Shown here: positions 1 to 6,675 of the stretch, in pieces
How the letters are laid out: every line of letters starts with the position of its first letter
Position numbering within the stretch: the first letter of the stretch is position 1
Assembly (NCBI GenBank): GCA_039180675.1
Contig: JBCDDC010000006.1
Span: 62,001 to 126,000, forward strand
Source of the DNA: Thermohalobaculum sp039180675
GTDB lineage: Bacteria; Pseudomonadota; Alphaproteobacteria; Rhodobacterales; Rhodobacteraceae
Direction: 5' to 3'
Length of the DNA: 64,000 nucleotides
Made by a program: the position numbers and the translations under genes
The notes under the pieces: generated by a model
Seen by the model: only the letters and a program-made list of their open reading frames with translations
Database searches by the model: none
Told to the model about the DNA's origin: nothing

Positions 1-976
1 CGTTCTCAGGAGCAGGATCATCACTGCCTTGGGCATCATCGGGTCCGTCGAGGCCCGCTCCGTCCTGCCCGGGATCGTCGGGGCTTTCCCCGCCCTGCGC
101 GCCCAGAGATGGAGGCGTATCGGGGGCATCGCCTGGCTCCGTACCCGTGTTCTGTGCTTCGTCCTGACCTGCCGCGGCTTCATCCGGCGCTGCGGGTTCA
201 GGGTCGGTTGTCTGATCCTCTGGCGCCTCCGCACTATCCTGATCCTCTACGTCCGGTCCGCCGGATGCGGGGCCGCTCGCACCAGAGCCATCCGCTTCCT
301 CGCCACCCTCCTGCGCCTCCATGTCTTCCGGGGCAGGAGTGCCTGCTTCGGCCTCTCCATCCGCGCCGGCATCTTGTGAGCCCTGCGTAGAATCGTCGCC
401 GATTGCCCCCTCAGTCGCCGCGCCCTCGGGCCGAGACTCACTGTCCGAACCTGCCGATGCCCCTGCATTTGAGGGCCGATTGCCCGGTTCTGGCGCACCG
501 CCGCCGGTTCCACCGGCGCTTCCACTGGCGGGATCGGCGCCAACTGAACCTGCATCTCCCAGATCCTGCGGCCCATCAGCCGGTGCGTTGCCTCCCGCAT
601 CGCCGTCATCCGTCGGCGCGGTCTCCGGTGCTCCGCCAACGCCACCCTCGATCGCGCGTTCGGTGCTGCCCGCTTCTTCCTGCTCTCCGGTCGGCACGAC
701 GCCGACCGCCGGGTCCTGCCGCGCGCCAACATCGTCATCCTGACGGGAGAATCGCCCGAAGATCCGTTCGAACAGGCTCTGCGCCTGATCGCGCAGCAAC
801 GCCCCCAGCGCGCTAAGGTTCACGGCAAAGCCCGAACCCGCCTCCCTGCTTGCGGCAGACGTTCCCTCCACCGCCAGTTCCTCGAGGCCGATCTGCTCCT
901 CACGGCTGGACGTATCATCCCGGCGAAAACGCCCATGCATCTGGGTGCTGGACGATGGCGATTGATGCTCTGACAT
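1..976 (-). CDS. Acidic low-complexity protein, N-terminal part (runs off the window)
   Basis: An open frame starts at an ATG (974-976, minus strand) and stays open for about 325 codons to the window edge. GTGGAG lies about ten bases upstream of the ATG. The first ~80 residues have ordinary composition and include a short amphipathic stretch (LSALGALLRDQAQSLFERIF, about residues 55-74). After that the chain is almost entirely Gly, Ala, Asp, Glu, Pro, Ser and Thr with no hydrophobic segment, so it looks disordered and very acidic. I do not recognise a family. Such acidic leaders occur before secreted repeat or RTX-type adhesins, but that is inference because the C-terminal part is outside the window. 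It is divergent from the AI-2E-type permease, sharing about 180 bp of promoter region. The reading frames on the opposite strand here are Arg/Pro-rich shadows. Confidence 0.6.
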   Translation of the reverse strand, partial: MSEHQSPSSSTQMHGRFRRDDTSSREEQIGLEELAVEGTSAASREAGSGFAVNLSALGALLRDQAQSLFERIFGRFSRQDDDVGARQDPAVGVVPTGEQEEAGSTERAIEGGVGGAPETAPTDDGDAGGNAPADGPQDLGDAGSVGADPASGSAGGTGGGAPEPGNRPSNAGASAGSDSESRPEGAATEGAIGDDSTQGSQDAGADGEAEAGTPAPEDMEAQEGGEEADGSGASGPASGGPDVEDQDSAEAPEDQTTDPEPAAPDEAAAGQDEAQNTGTEPGDAPDTPPSLGAQGGESPDDPGQDGAGLDGPDDAQGSDDPAPEN

Positions 977-1156
977 GGCGCAACTCCACGGTTTCTCACC
1001 AGCCGCTTACGCCAAAGCTCTTAACGTCTTGCTTAGATCGCAGACCAATTCGGGGAGACCGGAGCAACGCTGCCCGCACGCTCCGCACCCATCAGACATT
1101 GATCGCAAACCGCGCTCCGCGTACCTCTCTCCGGGCATTGCGCGTGGGAGGCCTGC

Positions 1157-2392
1157 TTGGACAAGATTATCGAACGGCTGCCGAGCCCTGCGGGCTTCGC
1201 GCTCTGGCTCTATGCGCTGGTCTTCCTGATCCTGCCCGCGTTCCTGGCCTACAAGGGCTTCGCCTATGTGATCGGCATCGTTTTCTTCGCCGTCGGCCTG
1301 CGCCCGCATGTCGAGAGTCTGGTGGCGGGCAGCCCGCTCCACTACGTCGTGACCTGGCGGGGCAAGCCCTACACGATCGACTATCACCTGCGCGTCCCAA
1401 ACGAGGCGCGTGCGGTCAAGGCAGTGTCCTGGGGCCTGATGCTGCTCACCCTTCTGGTCCTGCCGCTGGTTCTGTTCGCGATGCAGAACCAGGCCCAGGT
1501 CTTCTACCGTCAGATCGAGACCCAGCTCCCGAAGATCCTGCTCACTGTCGACGGGCTGCTCGCCTGGGCGCATGAGCAGCTGCCCGGCTACATCCCGGAT
1601 GTGACGGTGGAGCAGAGCGCCGGGTGGCAGGGCGTGTCCAACACGATCGGCTCGCTGGCGGGCGATGCGATCAAGGATCTTAACGCCTTCATTCAGTCGG
1701 CCTTCGGCAGCATCGTCGGGCTGATCGGCGTGGTGCTCGAGGATTGGGTGAAGCTGATCGTCGGCGCCATTATCGTCGGCACAATCCTCGGCGGGTGGGA
1801 AAAGGAAGTGAAGATGCACCGCGCGGTCATCTCGGCCGGGATTAAGGACGAGAAACTCCGGGCCAACGTCCTGCGTTTCGGCGAGCTTTTCCAGACCGGG
1901 ATCAGCCTCTTCATGATCGGCTATCTCGAGGTCGGCGTCACGCTGACCATCCTCTATGCGCTGGCGATGGCGATCCTGCCGCTCGGCCTCAGCATCGGCG
2001 CAATCCTGTTCGTCGCCGTGATCCTGGGGTTCGTCACAGCCATTCCGAAGATCGGGGGGCTTCTGGGCATGGTTGTGGTCGCGGTCCTGATGCTCACCAA
2101 TCTCGACCCCGGTCTCGGCTGGTTCGGCTGGACGCTGGTGAGCTTCGGCGTAGGGTGGGACATCCTGATCCGCACCGGCCTGATGCTGGCGGTGGCCAAG
2201 ATCCTTGGCCTGTTGGAAGCCTACAGCTACACGCCAGATATCATTGGCGAGAAGCTGGGGATGACCAAAATGCAGATCATCGCCACGATCCTGATCTGGG
2301 CCGTCGGCGCCGGGTTCTTCGGGATGATCTGGGGGGTGCTGCTATCGCTCTTCTTCCAAGCCAGTATGCGACTGGCCCAGGAGCAGGGCTGA
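1157..2392 (+). CDS. AI-2E family transporter-like permease
   Basis: 411-residue polytopic membrane protein with hydrophobic segments around residues 14-47, 88-110, 178-215, 254-315, 325-350 and 370-400. Late features match the AI-2E/YdiK/PerM family (PF01594): the IPKIGGLLG stretch, the LLEAYSYTPDIIGEKLG loop, and the GFFGMIWGVLL segment before the C-terminus. Family members export small molecules or act as Na+/H+ antiporters; the substrate here is unknown. The start is a TTG with GGGAGG five bases upstream; no better ATG lies nearby in frame. It converges on the VPLPA-CTERM gene with only 16 bp between stops. Confidence 0.7.
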   Translation: MDKIIERLPSPAGFALWLYALVFLILPAFLAYKGFAYVIGIVFFAVGLRPHVESLVAGSPLHYVVTWRGKPYTIDYHLRVPNEARAVKAVSWGLMLLTLLVLPLVLFAMQNQAQVFYRQIETQLPKILLTVDGLLAWAHEQLPGYIPDVTVEQSAGWQGVSNTIGSLAGDAIKDLNAFIQSAFGSIVGLIGVVLEDWVKLIVGAIIVGTILGGWEKEVKMHRAVISAGIKDEKLRANVLRFGELFQTGISLFMIGYLEVGVTLTILYALAMAILPLGLSIGAILFVAVILGFVTAIPKIGGLLGMVVVAVLMLTNLDPGLGWFGWTLVSFGVGWDILIRTGLMLAVAKILGLLEAYSYTPDIIGEKLGMTKMQIIATILIWAVGAGFFGMIWGVLLSLFFQASMRLAQEQG

Positions 2393-2408
2393 AACCGGGG
2401 ATCGGGTT

Positions 2409-3026
2409 TCAGGCAGCGGCTTTCCTCGACCGGATAAGGCCGCCCAACACGATCACACCCAGCATCATCCACACCGTGGCGGGCAATGGAATTGGTTCCG
2501 CCGTGAAGTTGATCTGCGCGAAGGTCGGCAGATCGGCCGGTAGGGTTACACCCAGAAAACCATTCACGAACTGAAACGCATCTTCTGCCGAAGCCAGAAT
2601 GTCCACGGTAGTAGTGCCAGAGACCCCAGAAACAACTTCAAAGCTTAGTGTTGCAACGTCGAATTCAGTCGCAGTGAAAGGAGGGACAAAGGAGAAAAAC
2701 CCTATTCCATCTGCAACTTGCACCCCGTTGTTCACTCCAGGGTTGACGAAGTCGGCACCTGGGCCGGCAATGCCGGCGGGGATCGCGGCCGGGGTGACAC
2801 TCAAGAGCTCCAGAAAATCGGTGTCAAACCTCAGCGCGAAACCACCCGTGTTCAACCCGACTGTCCCTGTTGCATTGACTGACACGGTGACGGAGAAAGT
2901 GGTGTCTGAGGTGTTTATGACTTCAGGCGTCGAGAGGTTTCCCCCAACTCCAATCGTCACGGCGCTTGCCTGAGCGCAACTCAGCGCAAGAAAGAAACTC
3001 AAAACCCAGGCAAATCTTTGGAACAT
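2409..3026 (-). CDS. VPLPA-CTERM sorting-domain surface protein, cohesin-like
   Basis: 205-residue exported protein. The chosen ATG (3024-3026) has a GGGGGA ribosome site seven bases upstream and opens directly on a signal peptide (MFQRFAWVLSFFLALSCAQA). The body is Thr/Val/Gly-rich and beta-strand-like, with alternating segments such as FALRFDTDFLELLSVTP that resemble cohesin-type domains. The C-terminus is a textbook tripartite sorting tail: a PIPLPATVW motif, a hydrophobic helix (MMLGVIVLGGLI) and a basic end (RSRKAAA). That matches VPLPA-CTERM tails of Rhodobacterales, thought to be processed by an exosortase. No exosortase is encoded in this window. A longer frame starting at 3062 would place 12 poorly supported residues before the signal peptide. 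Confidence 0.75.
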   Translation of the reverse strand: MFQRFAWVLSFFLALSCAQASAVTIGVGGNLSTPEVINTSDTTFSVTVSVNATGTVGLNTGGFALRFDTDFLELLSVTPAAIPAGIAGPGADFVNPGVNNGVQVADGIGFFSFVPPFTATEFDVATLSFEVVSGVSGTTTVDILASAEDAFQFVNGFLGVTLPADLPTFAQINFTAEPIPLPATVWMMLGVIVLGGLIRSRKAAA

Positions 3027-3445
3027 GAGATATCCCCCATCACGTTGGCGTGAGAGTAGCACTTCAGTGTTCGGTGATAAAGAATAGTTCTGTCGATTTG
3101 CGCGATGTGTAGGCGAAATACCGAAAGAACCCGCCTGTTTGTCTGCATTGGAAGAAGCGCCTAACGGACGCGTCGAGCTCTTTCATCCTGTCCGAGCCTG
3201 ACCTCGCCATGCGGATTGTCGGAACTGTCTCACTCCGGAACAGGTTCCGCGAAGTGGCGCCAACCTTCGGTATGACCAGCAGTGCTGCCCGGCCTGAGGT
3301 AACGCTTCCGTCGCGAATCATGTTTACGACCCTCGCATGGCGCGTCCGGCACAAGGTGCCCAGCGGAATGCCGATCGTGTTGCGCCCCCTCTGGTGATGT
3401 GGCAGAGAGTAGTCGAAAGCGACTGACAACGGCGGGTGGTCGATT
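3027..3445. other. Intergenic stretch without a supported gene
   Basis: About 420 bp between the divergent VPLPA-CTERM and pcm-like genes. Open frames of 121 codons (minus) and 62 codons (+) exist, but neither has a ribosome site, a recognisable motif or natural-looking protein composition. No tRNA-like or clear terminator structure was seen. It presumably carries the two divergent promoters; the excess length is unexplained. Confidence 0.5.
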
Positions 3446-4099
3446 ATGCTAAACTTTCAGGCGGCTAGGCAGGCGATGGTCGACTGTCAGATCCGGCCTG
3501 CAGACGTGACGCGCTACGCTCTGATCGACGCGATGATGAAGATCCCGCGCGAGCAGTTTGTCCCCAAGACGCGCCGCGACATCGCCTATGTGGAGATGGA
3601 GGTTCCTGTCACGTCGCACCGGGCGCTTCTGGCCCCTCGCATCCTCGCCAAGATGATCGAGGTCTCGGATCTGCACGCCGATGATCTGGTGCTGGAGCTC
3701 TGTCCCGGCACGGGATACTCTACCGCAATCCTGGCCTCGATGACCGAGGTGGTCGTCGCCGTAGAGCCGGACGAGGCGCTGGCGGAGCAGGCGCAGACCG
3801 TGCTTGAGGGGCTCGGCATCAACAACGCCATCGTCACAAACGGTGATCCACAGATGGGCGACGCCTCGCATGGGCCCTTCGACCTCATTTTCATCAACGG
3901 CGCGGTCGAAGAGGTGCCGGCCCGGCTCGGTGATCAATTGAAGGAGGGTGGCCGCATCGTCGCCCTCGTGCAGAAGGGCGCAACCTGCGCCTGCCACAGC
4001 TTCACCCGCGCCGGAGGCAGCCTGTCCGGCCGTTATCACTTCGACGGTTTCGGGCCGCTTCTCGACGGGTTCCAGGGAACCAGAGAGTTCTCCTTCTAA
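3446..4099 (+). CDS. pcm: Protein-L-isoaspartate O-methyltransferase family protein
   Basis: 217 residues, the usual length for Pcm. It resembles the alphaproteobacterial branch that sits directly before tolC. The N-terminus (residues 1-40) has the family pattern of RQAMVDCQIRP, and the SAM-binding loop is LELCPGTGYSTAIL near residues 90-103. The family repairs isoaspartyl residues using SAM, but members next to tolC are diverged, and repair activity is inferred only from the family. The gene is 49 bp upstream of the TolC homologue on the same strand, so co-transcription is likely. The weak purine-rich stretch GGCGGGTGG precedes the ATG. Confidence 0.75.
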   Translation: MLNFQAARQAMVDCQIRPADVTRYALIDAMMKIPREQFVPKTRRDIAYVEMEVPVTSHRALLAPRILAKMIEVSDLHADDLVLELCPGTGYSTAILASMTEVVVAVEPDEALAEQAQTVLEGLGINNAIVTNGDPQMGDASHGPFDLIFINGAVEEVPARLGDQLKEGGRIVALVQKGATCACHSFTRAGGSLSGRYHFDGFGPLLDGFQGTREFSF

Positions 4100-4148
4100 C
4101 AATCGGGGTATGACTTTGCGGCGATACGCAAAATAACGGAGAGTGTGC

Positions 4149-5525
4149 ATGAGAATTGGGGGGAAGACGGCACTGGTAAGCCTCATGGCCCTGTCTGTGG
4201 CCATGCCGACATCGGGCGGCGCGGAAAGCTTTGCCGACGCGCTCGCCGAAGCTTATCTCACCAGCCCTGAGCTCGCGAACCAGCGCGCCAACATCAACAT
4301 CGCGGCGGAAAGCGCCGTCCAGGCGCGCGCAGGCGGGCGGGTCATCGTCGAGGGGACCGCCAGTCTCGAGGTTGCCTCCTCGACCCTCGACGAGTTCACC
4401 ATGCCCTCGGCGCTGAACCTTAACGTCATCCAGCCGATCTATACCGGCGGACAGGTCGCCAACTCGACCTCGGCGGCGGAACGCCGGATCACATCGTCCG
4501 AGGCGCTGCTCGACGATATCGAGCAGGATATCCTGTTCAACGCTGCCGTCGCCTATCTGAATGTCAAACGCCAGGAGGCACTGCTCGGCACCGCGCGCAA
4601 CAACGTCCGCGTGCTCAGCGAACAGCTCGAAGCCGCGACGGAGCGCTTCGAGGTCGGCGAGGTCACCCGCACGGATGTGGAGCAGGCGCGCGCGCGCCTT
4701 GCCGCCTCGCGCAGCAACCTCGCCGCCACCATCGGCGCGCTTGAGAACGTGCGCGATGATTTTCGCCGCGCGGTCGGCCGCGCGCCGGGGGAGCTCGATC
4801 CCGCGCCGCCGCTCCCGGATCTGCCGAACTCCGAGGACGAGGCCATCGTCATTGGGTTCCAGAACGACCCCGAACTGCTCGCCGCACGGCTGGAGCGTGA
4901 AGCGTCTGGCTTCGATGTGAAAGCCGCGATCGGCGCACTGCTCCCGCAGCTCAGCCTGCAGGGCACCGTCTCGCAATCCACGATTTTCGACGACGAACTG
5001 GGCGAGAGCCGCCAGGGCTCGGTCGGGCTCTTCCTGACGATCCCGTTCTATACCGGCGGTACCAACTACAGCCTGGTCCGCCAGGCGCAGGCGGATGTGG
5101 AGGCGGATGACGCCAACATCACGACCGAGCTGCGCAACATCCGCGAGAATGTGGGCGATGCCTGGGCCGATCTCGAGGTTGCGCGCGCTCAGATCCGCGC
5201 CGGGCGGCTCGAGGTTCGCGCCGCCGAACTCGCCTTCGAAGGTGTGCGTGAGGAGGCCAAGGTCGGCGCCCGGACAACGCTCGACGTCCTCGATGCCGAG
5301 CAAGAGACGCTCGAGGCGCGCGACAGCCTGATCAACGCCCAGTTCGACGAACAGGTGAGCGCCTATCTGCTCCTTCTCGCGATGGGTCTTATGACGGTCG
5401 ACCACCTCGGTCTCGACGTGGGCGATCCCTATGATGCCAACGCCTATTACGACCGCGTGCGTCAGCAGAACTTTAGCTATGATCAGAGTGATGATACTGT
5501 CTGGTCCTTGGATTGGCGGCCCTGA
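4149..5525 (+). CDS. tolC: TolC family outer membrane efflux channel
   Basis: 458-residue outer membrane factor. The ATG at 4149 has GGAGAG six bases upstream; an in-frame GTG at 4143 lies inside that ribosome site and is rejected. A signal peptide of about 25 residues ends near SGGA-ES. Two TolC repeats follow, each with long coiled-coil helices (about residues 60-220 and 255-430) and the typical openings SFADALAEAYLTSPEL, NVIQPIYTGGQVANS and TIPFYTGGTNYS. The protein should form a trimeric channel for type I secretion or RND efflux. Partner inner-membrane components are not in the window. It lies between the Pcm-like gene and the PopZ-like gene. Confidence 0.9.
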   Translation: MRIGGKTALVSLMALSVAMPTSGGAESFADALAEAYLTSPELANQRANINIAAESAVQARAGGRVIVEGTASLEVASSTLDEFTMPSALNLNVIQPIYTGGQVANSTSAAERRITSSEALLDDIEQDILFNAAVAYLNVKRQEALLGTARNNVRVLSEQLEAATERFEVGEVTRTDVEQARARLAASRSNLAATIGALENVRDDFRRAVGRAPGELDPAPPLPDLPNSEDEAIVIGFQNDPELLAARLEREASGFDVKAAIGALLPQLSLQGTVSQSTIFDDELGESRQGSVGLFLTIPFYTGGTNYSLVRQAQADVEADDANITTELRNIRENVGDAWADLEVARAQIRAGRLEVRAAELAFEGVREEAKVGARTTLDVLDAEQETLEARDSLINAQFDEQVSAYLLLLAMGLMTVDHLGLDVGDPYDANAYYDRVRQQNFSYDQSDDTVWSLDWRP

Positions 5526-5573
5526 GCAGGCCGACCAGCACGCAGAACGATAAGAAACTGAGGACACGAGAGC

Positions 5574-6515
5574 ATGCCAAGCGATAACGAACGCCGTTCG
5601 ATGGATGATGTGATGGCGTCGATCCGGCGCATCATCCGGTCGGAGAAAAGTGAAGAGCCGTGGTCCGGCGCCGAGGCGGAAAAGCCCGCCGAACCGGCGC
5701 CCGAGGACACGGGTCCGAGCGATATCTACTCCCTGACCCAGGAAATGATGGAGAAGGGCACGGACAAGCCCGAGGATCCCGCGGCAGCCGAAGCTGAGCC
5801 GGATCCGCTCTCGCTCACGCCCGACATGAGCGCAGGCGATGTGGAGGCGGAGGATGAAGAGGAACCGCTGGTCCTCGGAGGCGAGCCCGAGGACGAGGAG
5901 CCTCTGGTGCTCGGTGATACTGAAGAGGAAGAGCCGCTCGTCCTTGGCGATCCAGTCGAAGACGAACCTCTGGTCCTGGGCGATGCGCCTGAAGAGGGAC
6001 CGTTAGACACCCAAGAGGCGCCCGGGTCCGAGATGGGCGATGCGCCCGCAGCCGTGGACGAACCGGCCGTGGATGAACCGGCCGACGAGCCCATGATGTC
6101 GGGCGACGAGCCCTCTGGCGACGCCGAGGTGGCGGATGTCGACGAGATGCTGGCGCGGTTCAGCTCTGACCCGATCGAAGAGGCGGAGCCGGTCGAGGAC
6201 ATCCTCGACGAGACGCCGGCGTCCTTCGATACAGACGACGACCTCGACGGGATCGAGGAGGCCGACGAGGCCGAGGAAGTCCCCCTTGATGAGCCCACGG
6301 GCACCGATGTGGCCCCGGTCGAGCCCTCAACGGCGCTTGCCGCCGCAGCGCCCGCCTCCGACGCGCTCGCGCTGGACGAGGCAGCACTTGAGTCGATGAT
6401 CAAGCGGGTCATTCAGGACGAGCTGATGGGTGAGATCGGCTCCAACATCTCGGCCAATGTCCAGCGCATGATCGAGATGGAAGTCGAGCGGCGGCTGGCC
6501 GAACGCAAGGACTGA
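5574..6515 (+). CDS. PopZ-like polar organizing protein (DUF2497 family)
   Basis: 313 residues with the three-part plan of PopZ. The short N-terminal helix SMDDVMASIRRIIRSEK (residues 9-25) matches the PopZ recruitment helix. A long Asp/Glu/Pro-rich disordered linker covers about residues 27-255. A C-terminal helical module (residues 265-313, with ESMIKRVIQDEL and MIEMEVERRLAERKD) is the likely self-assembly part. In Caulobacter, PopZ forms a polar matrix that anchors centromere and cell-cycle proteins; the same job here is inferred from architecture. The linker carries a four-fold EPLVLGD repeat. The gene follows tolC by 48 bp and is closed by a strong terminator. Confidence 0.75.
   Translation: MPSDNERRSMDDVMASIRRIIRSEKSEEPWSGAEAEKPAEPAPEDTGPSDIYSLTQEMMEKGTDKPEDPAAAEAEPDPLSLTPDMSAGDVEAEDEEEPLVLGGEPEDEEPLVLGDTEEEEPLVLGDPVEDEPLVLGDAPEEGPLDTQEAPGSEMGDAPAAVDEPAVDEPADEPMMSGDEPSGDAEVADVDEMLARFSSDPIEEAEPVEDILDETPASFDTDDDLDGIEEADEAEEVPLDEPTGTDVAPVEPSTALAAAAPASDALALDEAALESMIKRVIQDELMGEIGSNISANVQRMIEMEVERRLAERKD
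5847..5996 (+). repeat. In-frame coding repeat EPLVLG(D/G) x4 in the PopZ-like linker
   Basis: Residues 97-103, 109-115, 120-126 and 131-137 of the PopZ-like protein are near-identical EPLVLGG/D units with a period of 11-12 residues, separated by acidic spacers. They are short hydrophobic patches in an otherwise acidic chain, reminiscent of linear interaction motifs. Confidence 0.85.
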
Positions 6516-6540
6516 TCCAAACCGTGATATGACCGATCAA

Positions 6541-6564
6541 GGCGGGGCTTCGACCCCGCCTTTT
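6541..6564 (+). terminator. Rho-independent terminator after the PopZ-like gene
   Basis: GGCGGGGC, a TTCG-type loop and the complementary arm ending at 6560 are followed by TTTT. This stable GC stem with a U-tract lies 25 bp after the PopZ-like stop and ends the pcm-tolC-popZ transcription unit before malate synthase. Confidence 0.85.
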
Positions 6565-6596
6565 CTATTGCGCGTTCCGCAGGGCGGAAGACTTTC

Positions 6597-6622
6597 TGAA
6601 AGGGTTTGAAAGTTTCCTTTCA
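6597..6622. promoter_or_regulatory. Palindromic operator candidate upstream of malate synthase
   Basis: TGAAAGG (6597-6603) and CCTTTCA (6616-6622) form a perfect 7-bp inverted repeat with a 12-bp spacer. It overlaps a second palindrome, CTTTC-T-GAAAG, at 6592-6602. The cluster lies 54 bp before the malate synthase start. In Alphaproteobacteria the glyoxylate and acyl-CoA genes are often controlled by RamB/ScfR-type regulators at TTTG-rich palindromes; assignment to such a regulator is inference. Confidence 0.45.
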
Positions 6623-6675
6623 TGCGCATACGGGAGGGGCGCAAGATTTTTTCACTACACTGCGATGAGGTGGAC

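Noticed and set aside
247..816. Several overlapping Arg/Pro/Ala-rich frames on both strands
   Set aside because: They are shadows of the acidic minus-strand gene that stays open to the window edge; their composition is what the antisense or shifted reading of GAC/GAG/GCG codons gives.
3064..3429. 121-codon minus-strand frame between the VPLPA-CTERM and pcm-like genes
   Set aside because: No ribosome site, no recognisable motif, and composition (Arg/Ser/Thr-rich, short hydrophobic runs absent) typical of a chance frame.
4002..5567. 521-codon minus-strand frame across tolC
   Set aside because: Long because of high GC and codon bias; it is antisense to an unmistakable TolC homologue and has no protein-like motifs.
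5726..6412. Ser/Gly-rich 228-codon frame antisense to the PopZ-like gene
   Set aside because: Pure antisense of acidic repeat codons; no start signal and the plus-strand product has a clear family architecture.
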